From VRUE01 sp963703895 (GTDB taxonomy: Bacteria > Actinomycetota > Thermoleophilia > Solirubrobacterales > 70-9), in contig CAVPFX010000003.1 in the NCBI GenBank assembly GCA_963703895.1, positions 186,001 through 250,000 on the forward strand: DNA of 64,000 nt, in the 5' to 3' direction. Positions 42,620-51,025 of the stretch are shown here, piece after piece (position 1 is the stretch's first letter; each line of letters opens with the position of its first letter). The notes below the pieces were generated by a model, which was given only the letters and a program-made list of their open reading frames with translations, did not search any database and was not told where the DNA came from. A program made the translations under genes and the position numbers.

Positions 42620-44489
42620 GTGAGTCGGTTTCGGGACATTTGGCTGCTGTTGTCGGGACGTGGGGCGACTGTTGCGCGGTCAGGATCAACGCGGTCGCAA
42701 GGTGCGCTGGATGATCGGGCTGCTGCGGCCCTACCGCGGCAGGGTGGCGCTGATGTTCGTGGCGCTGCTGGTCGCGACCGGAGCGGCGCTCGCTCCTCCT
42801 TACCTTGCCGGCCTGGCGGTCGACAACGGCATCGAAGCCGAAGACATCGGTGCGCTGGATCGGATCGTCGCCGCCTTCGTCATCATCGCCACGCTCTACG
42901 CGGCCGCGACCTACCTGCAGACGTACCTTGTCGGCTGGGTCGGCACGCGCGCCCTGCAGGACCTGCGCGAGCGGGTCTTCTCTCACCTGCAGACGATGTC
43001 GATCGGCTTCTTCACCCGCCGCAGTCCCGGCGTGCTGATCAGCCGTATGACCAACGACATCGAGGCGCTCAACCAGCTCGTCACCGACGGCGTGGTGACG
43101 ATGTTCTCCAGCGTGCTGACCCTGGTCGGCGTGGTCGTGATCCTGCTCGTGCTCGATGCCGACCTTGCCCTGGTCACCTTCATCACCTTCCCCCTGGTCG
43201 CGGCGGCGAGCATCGTCTTTCGCATCGTCTCCCACGGCGCTTACCGCGAAACGCGGGAGCGGATCGGCGCGATCACCGGCTACCTGCAGGAGACCCTGAG
43301 CGGCGTGCGGGTGGTGCGCAGCTTCGGCCAGGAGCCGCGGCACACGGCGGCGATGACGGAGCTGAACGAGGCCAACCGGGCGGCGAACATGCGCACGGTC
43401 TTCCTCAACGCCTCCTACTTCCCCGGGGTCGAACTGCTGGCCTCGGTCGGCACCGCGGCGATTCTGCTCTACGGCGGCAGCCAGACGATCGACCACGCAA
43501 TCCAGATCGGCACGATCATCGCCTTCGTCGGCTACCTGACCGTCTTCTTCGAACCGATCCAGCAGCTCTCCCAGCTCTACACGACCTACCAGCAGGGGAT
43601 GGCGGCGCTGGACAAGATCTTCGATCTGCTCGACACCGCACCGGACATGGTCGACGCCGAGGATGCGATCGATCCAGGCACGCTGCGGGGCGAGATCGAG
43701 ATGGAAGGCGTCTGGTTCTCCTACGCCGACGACGCTGACTTTGTAGTTAGTTCCGCTATGCGGAAGGAAACACAAACTCAGCCCTCGGAGGAGGGGGTGG
43801 ATTGGGCGATGCGGGACATCGACCTGCACGTGCCGCCGGGGCAGACGCTGGCGCTGGTCGGCACCACGGGCGCCGGCAAGTCGACCTTCGCCAAGCTGGT
43901 GGCGCGCTTCTACGACCCGCAGCAGGGCAAGGTGCTGGTCGACGGGCACGACCTGACCGGTGTGCAGCAACAGGCGCTGCGGCGCCAGCTCGGGATCGTG
44001 CCCCAGGAGGGGTTCCTCTTCTCGGGCAGCGTGCGCGAGAACATCGCCTTCGGCCGACCCGAGGCGACGCTGGAGGAGATCGAGGACGCGGCAGCGGCCG
44101 TGGGCGCAACCGAGTTCATCGCCGCCCTGCCGGAAGGGATCGAGACCGAGGTCGGCGAGCGCGGCGTGCAGCTTTCCGCCGGCCAGCGCCAGCTCGTCGC
44201 CTTCGCCCGTGCCCTGCTCGCCGAGCCGCGCATCCTGATCCTCGACGAGGCGACCTCGAACGTCGACGTGCGAACCGAGAAAACGATCGAGAAGGGCCTC
44301 GAGCGCCTGCTCGCCGGCCGCACCGCGATCGTCATCGCCCACCGCCTCTCAACCATCCGCCGCGCCGGCAAGATCGTCGTGCTCGAACACGGCCGCATCG
44401 CCGAGGCCGGCACGCACGACGAGTTGATCGAGGCGGGCGGCCCGTACTCGCGGCTGTACGGGGCCTGGGAAGAATCTTCAGCGGCCTGA
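42620..44489 (+). CDS. ABC exporter half-transporter 2, disrupted near the start
   Basis: The intact frame from GTG 42660 gives 609 residues: six helices (MIGLLRPYRGRVALMFVALL), then a complete nucleotide-binding domain with Walker A ALVGTTGAGKSTFAKLV, signature LSAGQRQLVAFARAL, Walker B ILILDEATSNVD and VIAHRLSTIRRAG. The best ribosome site (AGGGGGG) precedes GTG 42620, whose frame begins VSRFRD but is thrown out by a 22-base imperfect duplication. Removing one copy gives VSRFRDVGRLLRGQDQRGRK. A palindromic segment also precedes the ATPase domain. It probably forms a heterodimer with exporter 1. Confidence 0.88.
42631..42674 (+). repeat. 22-bp imperfect tandem duplication at the start of exporter 2
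   Basis: Copies 42631-42652 and 42653-42674 match at 17 of 22 positions (both start TCGGGAC and end CTGTTG). As 22 is not a multiple of three, the duplication breaks the frame from GTG 42620. Confidence 0.65.
43737..43779. repeat. Imperfect palindrome inside ABC exporter 2, in frame
   Basis: Arms 43737-43756 and 43760-43779 pair at 15 of 20 positions, perfect at the centre (TTCCGC-TAT-GCGGAA). It is read in frame as DFVVSSAMRKETQT and lies just before WAMRDIDLHV, the first strand of the ATPase domain, the same place as the palindrome in exporter 1. Confidence 0.6.
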
Positions 44490-44610
44490 GCGGGTCGAGG
44501 AGAACCAAGCAGCTCGGCGGACGCAGGAAGGATGGTGAGGAGAGCGCACATTGGTGCGCGACCCGAGCCAGCCGACCGAAGACTCCGAGCTGCGCCGGTT
44601 ATCGGCCCGC

Positions 44611-45334
44611 TCAGCCGGGGCCGATGCCGCCGGAGCTGCCGCCGGTCGTACCGCCACCGCCGCCTTCGGTGCCGCCACCGGTCCCGCCGCCTTCAACCGC
44701 GCCGCCGGCACCGCCTGTTTCGGGCACTACTTCGGGCGCGGGTTCGGCTTCCACTTCGGGTTCGACCGCTTCCGGTTCGACCGATTCGGCTTCTTCGCCG
44801 GCTTCGGCTTCACCGCTTTCGCCCGGCGCGGTCGTCACCGGAGCGCTCGGGACCTTCGCTGCAGTCTTTGAAGCCATATTCGCTGGCGGCGTTCTGGAAG
44901 GAAGTCAGCGCCGAAGAGGCACTCGATTCGGCGGCTTCGAGGGCCGCGGTATCGCCGCGCTCAGAGGCCAGTTTGACTTCGTCCTCAGCCGTCGCGAGTT
45001 CTTCGGCGGCGCCGGAGAATTCGGCGTAGCCATCGGTTTCCTGTGGCGTGCCGAGGTTGTTCAGGCTGGCGACCATGCCGCTGTAGAGGTCGGCTGCCTG
45101 GGCGGCGGGACTGCCGGTTTCGGCGCTGCTCGAGCCGACCGTACCGACGGCGGCATTGACCTCAGCGCAGATCGCGTCGCCCTGTTCGATCAGCTCAGCT
45201 TTGCTCAGGGCCGTGGGAGCCGCCGTAGTCACCGCGGTCGATTCGGTTGATTCGTCGTCGCCACCACCGCCGCAGCCGATGATGAGCAATGCCGCCACGG
45301 GCAAGGCGACGATCCATGTCCGGCGAGGGCTCAC
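44611..45334 (-). CDS. Lipoprotein with two-cysteine helical domain and acidic/Gly-rich tail, one frameshift
   Basis: From GTG 45334 the protein begins with a signal sequence and lipobox (ALPVAALLIIGCGGGG). The domain ALSKAELIEQGDAICAEVNA ... NAASEYGFKDC matches the secreted protein at 3678 in layout. At about 44850, in a CCC/GGG run, the frame shifts. The natural continuation SAPVTTAPGESGEAEAGEEA leads into an acidic Glu/Pro stretch and a Gly/Thr-rich end (GGGTGGGTEGGGGG). If unrepaired, the protein ends about 20 residues after the last cysteine. It is anchored outside the membrane; role unknown. Upstream in-frame sequence overlaps tRNA-Gln and is excluded. Confidence 0.75.
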
Positions 45335-45418
45335 GAGTGGCGAACGTAGCAAAGCGACTAGACGTCCCTCGCAGGAATTCTGCTGTCGTTCCCTGCGATT
45401 GGAACGTGCACGACGGGA

Positions 45419-45490
45419 CTGCGCCCCAGGGACTCGAACCCCGAAATCCAGCTCCAGAGGCTGGCGTGTTGCCAATTACACCAGGGCGCA
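45419..45490 (-). tRNA. tRNA-Gln (anticodon CTG)
   Basis: A 72-base cloverleaf on the minus strand: acceptor TGCGCCC with GGGCGCA, discriminator G; anticodon stem CCAGC/GCTGG around CTCTGGA, anticodon CTG; T-arm GGGGTTCGAGTCCCT. CCA is not encoded. It lies between the lipoprotein and the FAD reductase. Confidence 0.95.
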
Positions 45491-45532
45491 ACGCGAAGGA
45501 CTAAGAATACCGACGGGTAACTCGGCTGCGGA

Positions 45533-46765
45533 TCAGGTGCCGATCGCCGAAAGATCGCTGTCGGGATTTGCGATCTCGTCCTTGGCTCCGGAGACGTCGA
45601 CGCCATCGGCGAGCAGGCGGCGCGCCTCGGCCAGGTCTTCAGAGCGCTCGACGCTGAGGGCGCCGGCGACGCGGCCGTCCTTGAGGTACCAGACCGAGAA
45701 CTCCCCGTCCTCGCGGTCGCCGCGCCAGATCTCCTCATCCCAGTCCACGGCCGGGCCGACGTACTCGAGACTGGCCCAGTCGGCTAGGTCGCTGAAGAAG
45801 TAAGGCACGACCTCATAGTCAGCGTCCTCGCCGAGCATGTTGCGGGCGGCGTGAGCGCCCTGTTGCATCGCCACGTCCCAGTGCTCGACCCGCAGCTGGC
45901 GGCCGTGGATGACGCTGTCGTAGGAGCAGCAGTCGCCGGCCGCGTAGATGCCCTCGACCGAGGTCTGCAGCTTCGAGTCGCAGACGATCCCGTCGTCGAC
46001 CTCGAGGCCGGCGCGCTGGGCAAGCATCGCATCGGGGCGCACGCCAGCGCCGACCACAACCGCGTCGCACTCGATCGCAAGCCCGCTCTTGGTGACGACG
46101 CCCTTGACCCGGCCGTCGCCCTCGTACGCCTCGAGCTCCTCGCCGCCGTGGATGGTCACGCCCTTGGACTCGAGCAGCCGGTGGAACCAGCGACCGGCCT
46201 CGTCGCCGAAGGTGCGGGAAAGGGCTATCTCCTCCATTGTCACGATCGTGCACTTAGTGGCCTTGACGGTCAACGAGGCCGCGACCTCGGCGCCGATGTA
46301 GCTGCCGCCAATCAGGACAACGTGCTCGGCGGCCTTGGCGTCGCTGCGGATCGCATCGGAGTTGCCGAAGGCGCGCAGATAGTGGATGCCCTCGTTCTCG
46401 GCACCCTCGACGCGGAGGATGTTGACCATCGCCCCGGTGGCGATCAGCGCCTTGTCGAAGCTGACTTCGTCGCCGCCCTGCAGCTTTACCGTGCGGGCCC
46501 CGGGGTCGAGCGACATCACGTTGGTGCCGCTGAGCAGCTCAACCTCGTTCTCCTCGTACCAGGAGGGCAGGTTGACGTAGGCGTCGGCGCGCTCGGCCTC
46601 GCCGCGCAGGTACTCCTTGGAGAGCGGCGGGCGTTCGTAGGGCGGCTCGGGCTCGCGGCCGACCAGGAGGACGGAGCCGTCGGCTCCACGCTTGCGCAGC
46701 TCCGCGGCACAGTTGGCCGCTGCCAGGCCGCCACCGATCAGGAGGAAGTCGACCTCGCGAGTCAC
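45533..46765 (-). CDS. FAD/NAD(P)H-dependent ferredoxin reductase-like oxidoreductase
   Basis: The 410-residue protein has two dinucleotide folds: FAD at the N-terminus (FLLIGGGLAAANCAAELRKR, and later YAAGDCCSY) and NAD(P)H in the middle (VVLIGGSYIGAEVAASLTVK). ERPPLSKEYLRGE is the family block near the flavin. The end (YVGPAVDWDEEIWRGD ... VWYLKDGRVAGALSVERSED) is the Reductase_C domain of ferredoxin/rubredoxin reductases and AIF-like proteins. It would pass electrons from NAD(P)H to a ferredoxin, perhaps for a P450 or dioxygenase, none of which is in the window. Confidence 0.9.
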   Translation of the reverse strand: MTREVDFLLIGGGLAAANCAAELRKRGADGSVLLVGREPEPPYERPPLSKEYLRGEAERADAYVNLPSWYEENEVELLSGTNVMSLDPGARTVKLQGGDEVSFDKALIATGAMVNILRVEGAENEGIHYLRAFGNSDAIRSDAKAAEHVVLIGGSYIGAEVAASLTVKATKCTIVTMEEIALSRTFGDEAGRWFHRLLESKGVTIHGGEELEAYEGDGRVKGVVTKSGLAIECDAVVVGAGVRPDAMLAQRAGLEVDDGIVCDSKLQTSVEGIYAAGDCCSYDSVIHGRQLRVEHWDVAMQQGAHAARNMLGEDADYEVVPYFFSDLADWASLEYVGPAVDWDEEIWRGDREDGEFSVWYLKDGRVAGALSVERSEDLAEARRLLADGVDVSGAKDEIANPDSDLSAIGT

Positions 46766-46792
46766 GACGGCGATGGAATCTGTCGACGGCGC

Positions 46793-47482
46793 TCAGCCAC
46801 TGCCGTAGCCGGAGCCGTTGCCGCCGGAGGGGCCGAACATGTCCTTCAGCTGCTCCTCGTGGCCCGGGTCGAGCACCGCCAGCACCTCGTCGCCGACCTC
46901 GAGCACCGTGTCTGCGACGGGAACGAAGCCCTTGCCGTCGCGCAGCACCGAGATCAAGAGGCTGCCTTCGGGCATTTCCAAGTCGCCGACACGCCTCCCG
47001 GTTACCCCGGAGTCCTTGCCAAGCAACATCTCGATGATCTCCAGCTGCTCCTCCTGCAGGTCGAGCAGGTGGACCAGGCCGTACTCGGGCACCTCGTGCT
47101 CGAGCAGGCGCAGGATCAGGTCGGTGGCCGAGACCGAGGGCTTGATCCCGAGCAGGTCGAAGTGGGGCTTGTTGCGCGGGTTGTTGACGCGGGCGATGAT
47201 CCGCTCGACCTCGTACTTCTCGCGCGCGACCTGGCAGATCAGCATGTTGTCCTCGTCGTCGCCGGTTACCGCGATCACCATGTCGGCGCGCTGGATCCCA
47301 GCCCGCTCGAGCACCCAGAGCTCGGAGGCGTCGCCGTAGGAGACGTTGTGCTCGAGCTCCTGCTCGACGGTCAGGTAGCGGCGCCGGTTGCTCTCGATCA
47401 CCGTCACCTCGTGCTCCTTTTCGAGCAACTCGCGGGCCAGGTTCCAGCCGACCTTCCCCGCTCCGACGACGATGATGTACAT
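46793..47482 (-). CDS. TrkA-type potassium-uptake regulator (RCK N plus C)
   Basis: The 229-residue protein begins MYIIVVGAGKVGWNLARELL, the TrkA-N nucleotide-binding motif. It continues with VTVIESNRRRYLTVEQELEH (acidic ribose contact) and MVIAVTGDDEDNMLICQVAR. A TrkA-C domain follows (EGSLLISVLRDGKGFVPVAD, TVLEVGDEVLAVLDPGHEEQ). Such RCK proteins gate K+ channels or transporters in response to NAD(H), ATP or c-di-AMP. Its start shares one base with the stop of the TrkA-N gene upstream (TGATG), so the two subunits are made together. Confidence 0.92.
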   Translation of the reverse strand: MYIIVVGAGKVGWNLARELLEKEHEVTVIESNRRRYLTVEQELEHNVSYGDASELWVLERAGIQRADMVIAVTGDDEDNMLICQVAREKYEVERIIARVNNPRNKPHFDLLGIKPSVSATDLILRLLEHEVPEYGLVHLLDLQEEQLEIIEMLLGKDSGVTGRRVGDLEMPEGSLLISVLRDGKGFVPVADTVLEVGDEVLAVLDPGHEEQLKDMFGPSGGNGSGYGSG

Positions 47483-47946
47483 CAGCTCGCCTCGCCGGCG
47501 GCACCGTCGGATGACCCACGCGGGGCGCCCTCGCGCACGGCGCCCTCCAGCATGTCGATCGCGACCCTAGTCGGGCAGACCGTGCGCATGCCCTGGCGCT
47601 CGTACCATTCGGCCCGCAACGGGTCGAGGATGCGGGCGATTACGGTGGGCACGTTGTAGCGCTGCTGGGCGATCTGGGCGATGACGATGTTCGTGTTGTC
47701 GCCGTCGGTGGAGGCGATGAAAGCGTCGGCGCGCTCGATCCCAGCCGCGACCAGCGCGTCGGTCTCCAGGCCGGCGCCAACAGTGAACTGCCCACCGAGG
47801 TCCTCCCAGCCCTTGTCGAGCCCGACCTCGAGCCGCGCGTGCGACTCCGGGTCCTCATCGAGGCAAGAGACTTCGTGCCCCTCGCTCAGCATCGAGCGAG
47901 CAACAGAGGAGCCGACACGGCCGCATCCGACGATCAAGATGAACAC
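47482..47946 (-). CDS. TrkA-N domain protein, potassium-uptake regulator
   Basis: The 154-residue protein has a single RCK N-domain: MFILIVGCGRVGSSVARSML, HEVSCLDEDPESHARLE, ADAFIASTDGDNTNIVIAQI and VPTVIARILDPLRAEWYERQ. It lacks the TrkA-C domain found in its downstream partner. A separate N-only subunit paired with a full one is the arrangement of two-gene Trk systems in actinobacteria (CeoB/CeoC). Unusually, no TrkH/KtrB pore lies next to it. The gene upstream is an APC permease with a UspA-like tail, 10 bases away. Confidence 0.92.
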   Translation of the reverse strand: MFILIVGCGRVGSSVARSMLSEGHEVSCLDEDPESHARLEVGLDKGWEDLGGQFTVGAGLETDALVAAGIERADAFIASTDGDNTNIVIAQIAQQRYNVPTVIARILDPLRAEWYERQGMRTVCPTRVAIDMLEGAVREGAPRGSSDGAAGEAS

Positions 47947-47956
47947 GGGCGTGAGT

Positions 47957-49951
47957 CTAGTCCGCGACGACCGGCTCTGGCGCTGTCTCTGGTGGAGCCG
48001 TGAGCAGCACTCGGCACGGTGCTTTCTTCAGCACGTACTCGGTGGCGGCGCCGATCTCGGCGGGCTTGGCAGCGCCGATGCCGCCGAACTTGGCGCCACC
48101 CTTGATCTTGGTCGGGGGCTCGCCACCGATCACGATCGCTTCGGCGTCGTAACGACGAGCCGCCTCGACGATGCCGGCGCCGACGCCGCGGGCGCGCACG
48201 ACCTCGGTGGTCACCTTGACGTCCTCGTACTCCTCGGCGACATCGCTGGCGCGCTTCAGGGCACGCTGCGCCCCCTCCTCGATTTCATCCGGCAGCTTGG
48301 CGTCGAGTGGCAGGGTAAGTGGAACCTCGATCACATAAACGAGGTCTAGGCGAGTTGGCTCCGCCCCACGCTTGGCCTCCTCCTGCTCGGCCGCGGCGAG
48401 GCGGCCGGCGGTGGCGACGATGTCGTCGTCGAGCTTGGTGCCGAAGACGGGCACGAGGATGCTGCGAAAGGCGACCTCGGCCACCTGCTTGGTCAGCGCC
48501 TTCTCGCTGACGGAGACGCGCTTGGTCAGCGTCGTGCCCTCGAAGACCTTGCGGTAGACGACGTAGAAGAGCAGGCCGAAGGTCATCCAGCCGAGGCCGA
48601 CCCAGCGGGCGGTGTCGTGGTAGGCGAGCACGCTGAGGAAGGCGAGGGCGCTGATCACCGCGGCGAAGAGCGCCGGCAGCGGCAGCTTGGCGCCGCGCCA
48701 CTCGACGTCGAGGGGGACGCGGAAGGGGCGTGGGCGGTCGGGCTGGGTGATGCGCAGGCGCAGAATCGAGAGCTGGGCGATCGTGATCGCCAGCATCGCG
48801 CCGAAGGCGTAGAGGCCGGCGAGCAGCTTGACGTTGGTCGGCAGCACCAGGCCGATCGCGATCACGCCGGAGATCGCGATCGCGACCTGCGGCGTGACGT
48901 GGCGGCGGCTCAGCTTGCCCAGCCAGCTGGGGATCTGGCGGTTGATCGCCAGCGTGTAGATGTGACGGGAGACGCCGAGCAGGGACGTCGTCACGGCCCA
49001 GAAGAGGACCGGCGTGGCGACGATCGCGACCAGCCAGCGCATCGCGTCGGAGACCCAGAGCGGGTGATAGGCGGAGACGACGCCGAGCACCGGCGCCTCG
49101 ACGAATTCGTGGCCGAGGGCGGTTTCCGGACCGTTCGGGCCGGCCACCACGGGCACGGCCATCAGCGCGATCGCGGCCATGCCGGCGTAGACCAGCGGGA
49201 CGGCCAGGGCGCCGACCGAGACGATGCGCTTGAGGTCGCGGCGGGAGACGTTGATGTCCGGAGCGAGATCGGAAGCCGCCTCGATGCCGGCGTAGGCGAG
49301 CATCGCCACCACGGCCGCGTAGACGATGTCGTGGAAGTCGGGGCTGGTGAAGAGGTCGAGCTGGTCGGTGAGGCGGTCCGGGTGCAGGACGGCGAGGACG
49401 CCGACAACGATCACGGCAAGCTGAAGGGCGATGTCGGCAAGGGCGAGGATCGCCAGCGGGCGCTCGCGGCTGCGGCCGGTGATGTTGAGGGCGTTGAGCA
49501 CGCAGGCCGCGACGATCACGGCGCCGGCAATGCCGATCTCCCAGCCTGCCTTCGAGAGGTCGGAGGAGATCGGCTCCAGGTAGTGCGGGACCGAGATCGC
49601 CGCCAAGGCGGCGACGATCAGGTAGTCGATCAGGATCGCCCAGCCGGCAATGAAGGCGATCAGCTCGTTGAAGGCGTGGCGGGCAAAGCTCGAGGAACCG
49701 CCGCGCTCGCGCAGCATCGCCCCGCCCTCGACGTAGCTGAGCGTGGTAACGACGAAGAGCAGCCCGGCGGCGAGGAAGATCAGCGGCGTCAGGCCGAGGC
49801 CACGGTCGGCGACAACGCCAAGCGAGAAGTAGATCGAGAAGCCGACCGCGGAGTAGACGGCGACGAAGAGCCCCGGCACGCCAGTGGCGCGCTGAAGAAG
49901 CGGCTCCAGCCGCGGTTTCGAGGGCTTCTCAGCCTGCTCGGGCCTGCTCAC
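47957..49951 (-). CDS. APC-superfamily permease with C-terminal UspA-like domain
   Basis: The 664-residue protein has about 12 transmembrane helices of the APC fold (GLFVAVYSAVGFSIYFSLGV, GGSSSFARHAFNELIAFIAG, AYAGIEAASDLAPDINVSRR). From about residue 490 it carries a cytosolic UspA-like domain (VAFRSILVPVFGTKLDDDIV ... YDAEAIVIGGEPP ... KAPCRVLL). The UspA ATP signature GxxG-9x-G(S/T) is not intact. Standing just before two RCK genes, it may be an ion or K+ transporter of the KimA kind rather than an amino acid permease; this is inference. The start GTG overlaps the upstream small gene by four bases. Confidence 0.88.
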   Translation of the reverse strand: MSRPEQAEKPSKPRLEPLLQRATGVPGLFVAVYSAVGFSIYFSLGVVADRGLGLTPLIFLAAGLLFVVTTLSYVEGGAMLRERGGSSSFARHAFNELIAFIAGWAILIDYLIVAALAAISVPHYLEPISSDLSKAGWEIGIAGAVIVAACVLNALNITGRSRERPLAILALADIALQLAVIVVGVLAVLHPDRLTDQLDLFTSPDFHDIVYAAVVAMLAYAGIEAASDLAPDINVSRRDLKRIVSVGALAVPLVYAGMAAIALMAVPVVAGPNGPETALGHEFVEAPVLGVVSAYHPLWVSDAMRWLVAIVATPVLFWAVTTSLLGVSRHIYTLAINRQIPSWLGKLSRRHVTPQVAIAISGVIAIGLVLPTNVKLLAGLYAFGAMLAITIAQLSILRLRITQPDRPRPFRVPLDVEWRGAKLPLPALFAAVISALAFLSVLAYHDTARWVGLGWMTFGLLFYVVYRKVFEGTTLTKRVSVSEKALTKQVAEVAFRSILVPVFGTKLDDDIVATAGRLAAAEQEEAKRGAEPTRLDLVYVIEVPLTLPLDAKLPDEIEEGAQRALKRASDVAEEYEDVKVTTEVVRARGVGAGIVEAARRYDAEAIVIGGEPPTKIKGGAKFGGIGAAKPAEIGAATEYVLKKAPCRVLLTAPPETAPEPVVAD

Positions 49952-50136
49952 GTACGAGAAGCTATCCAGAGCCGACCCGCGCCGACGGCGAGGAAGGCGA
50001 CGCCGAGCAGGGTGCCGACCGAGAGCGGTCCGCCTCCGTTGGCCAGGGTGGTGACGAGAAGCGCCAAGCCCACAAGGAGGAAAACAAGGGAAAAGAAACG
50101 GACGGAGCCGTGGTAGATCCGCTCCGGCAAGTCCAC
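49948..50136 (-). CDS. Small two-helix membrane protein
   Basis: From GTG 50136 the product is 62 residues (VDLPERIYHGSVRFFSLVFL, LVTTLANGGGPLS, GVAFLAVGAGRLWIASRT), with two hydrophobic helices and short charged ends. It overlaps the permease start by four bases, so it is co-translated and may be a small partner subunit. A longer frame upstream to 50283 overlaps the end of the secreted gene, has unlike composition and is rejected. No family is recognised. Confidence 0.65.
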   Translation of the reverse strand: MDLPERIYHGSVRFFSLVFLLVGLALLVTTLANGGGPLSVGTLLGVAFLAVGAGRLWIASRT

Positions 50137-50242
50137 TCGGCGAATTTTAGGCGAAACGACGGGTCGCACGCCCTCTGGGTGCGGCCTCGGTGTCGAGCCG
50201 TACCTCGACGACTCGACACCGAGATGCGCGACTAATCGGCCA

Positions 50243-50941
50243 CTAGGCTGGTAACGCGCTCCATTCCAGACCCACGTGTGCACCGGTCAACCCCAGAACC
50301 GCTGCACCAACCACTACGGCTGGATTGCCGCAGAAAACCAGATTGGATGACGGACCTTGTTCCACCGTATGGTTTACAGCTTCCGTAGTAAATTTCCCAT
50401 TGCTGTCTTTGACGGTTGATGTACCTGTGACTGGAACTTTTTCGCCAAGAGAGCACAGTTCGCCGAAAATAAAGTTAACAAACGTCGTCCCCGTAACGGG
50501 CACAAATTTAATTAGAGGCTGACCTTCAAATAAGATAAGTAACCCTTTAAGTGGTTCGGAAACAACTACTCCTTTTTCCGCCCCTGTGCGAGGTTCACAC
50601 GCGCTGCTAACCGTTCCGTTGAGCTTCGTAATGCAGCCTGTGAATCTTGTGGTATTTCCAGCGCTTACTGTTCCTTCGGTTTCAAGTTTCGCTTTGAGGA
50701 ATTCGGCCCCAGTACATGAAATTTCGATTTTCGTACCCCCGCCGTTAGAGCCTTTCAGTGCCATAGCTTTATTCACGACTTCTTTAATTTGCACTTCGGG
50801 AAATAAGGTCGTGATGTTTTTGCCACTGACCATCCAGTTGGCACCTTTTTCCGCCTGAACAGCGTTGGCGCCGAATACCACCACGCCAAGCGCCACCACG
50901 CAAAGCCCGAGGGCCGCAAATCTGCGCTTTGATCGAGTCAT
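50243..50941 (-). CDS. A+T-rich secreted protein, paralogue family A
   Basis: From ATG 50941 (GGGAG eight bases upstream) the product is 232 residues. Its signal peptide (LGLCVVALGVVVFGANAVQA) is followed by the family pattern: EKGANWMVSGKNITTLFPEV, FTGCITKLNGTVSSACEP, FGELCSLGEKVPVTGTSTVK, HTVEQGP and the ending TGAHVGLEWSALPA. Against the copy at 508 it has Val-rich text in place of the PATLDGSA block. Codon use is again much richer in A+T than in the flanking permeases. A conserved leader precedes it. It is probably external with disulfides; function unknown. Confidence 0.85.
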   Translation of the reverse strand: MTRSKRRFAALGLCVVALGVVVFGANAVQAEKGANWMVSGKNITTLFPEVQIKEVVNKAMALKGSNGGGTKIEISCTGAEFLKAKLETEGTVSAGNTTRFTGCITKLNGTVSSACEPRTGAEKGVVVSEPLKGLLILFEGQPLIKFVPVTGTTFVNFIFGELCSLGEKVPVTGTSTVKDSNGKFTTEAVNHTVEQGPSSNLVFCGNPAVVVGAAVLGLTGAHVGLEWSALPA

Positions 50942-50996
50942 AATCGCTTCTCCCACTTTGAGCTACGGTTTAAATTTGCTGTACAATCAGCAAACC
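50942..50996 (-). promoter_or_regulatory. Conserved leader of family A (second copy)
   Basis: On the minus strand a TTTGCTG/CAGCAAA hairpin (50975-50994, six-base loop) is followed by ACCGTAGCTCAAAG (50956-50969), the GGGAG ribosome site and the ATG. Order and spacing match the leaders at 1249 and 53731. Confidence 0.55.
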
Positions 50997-51025
50997 ATAG
51001 CCGCTCGCAGCGCCAATTGTCGCCG

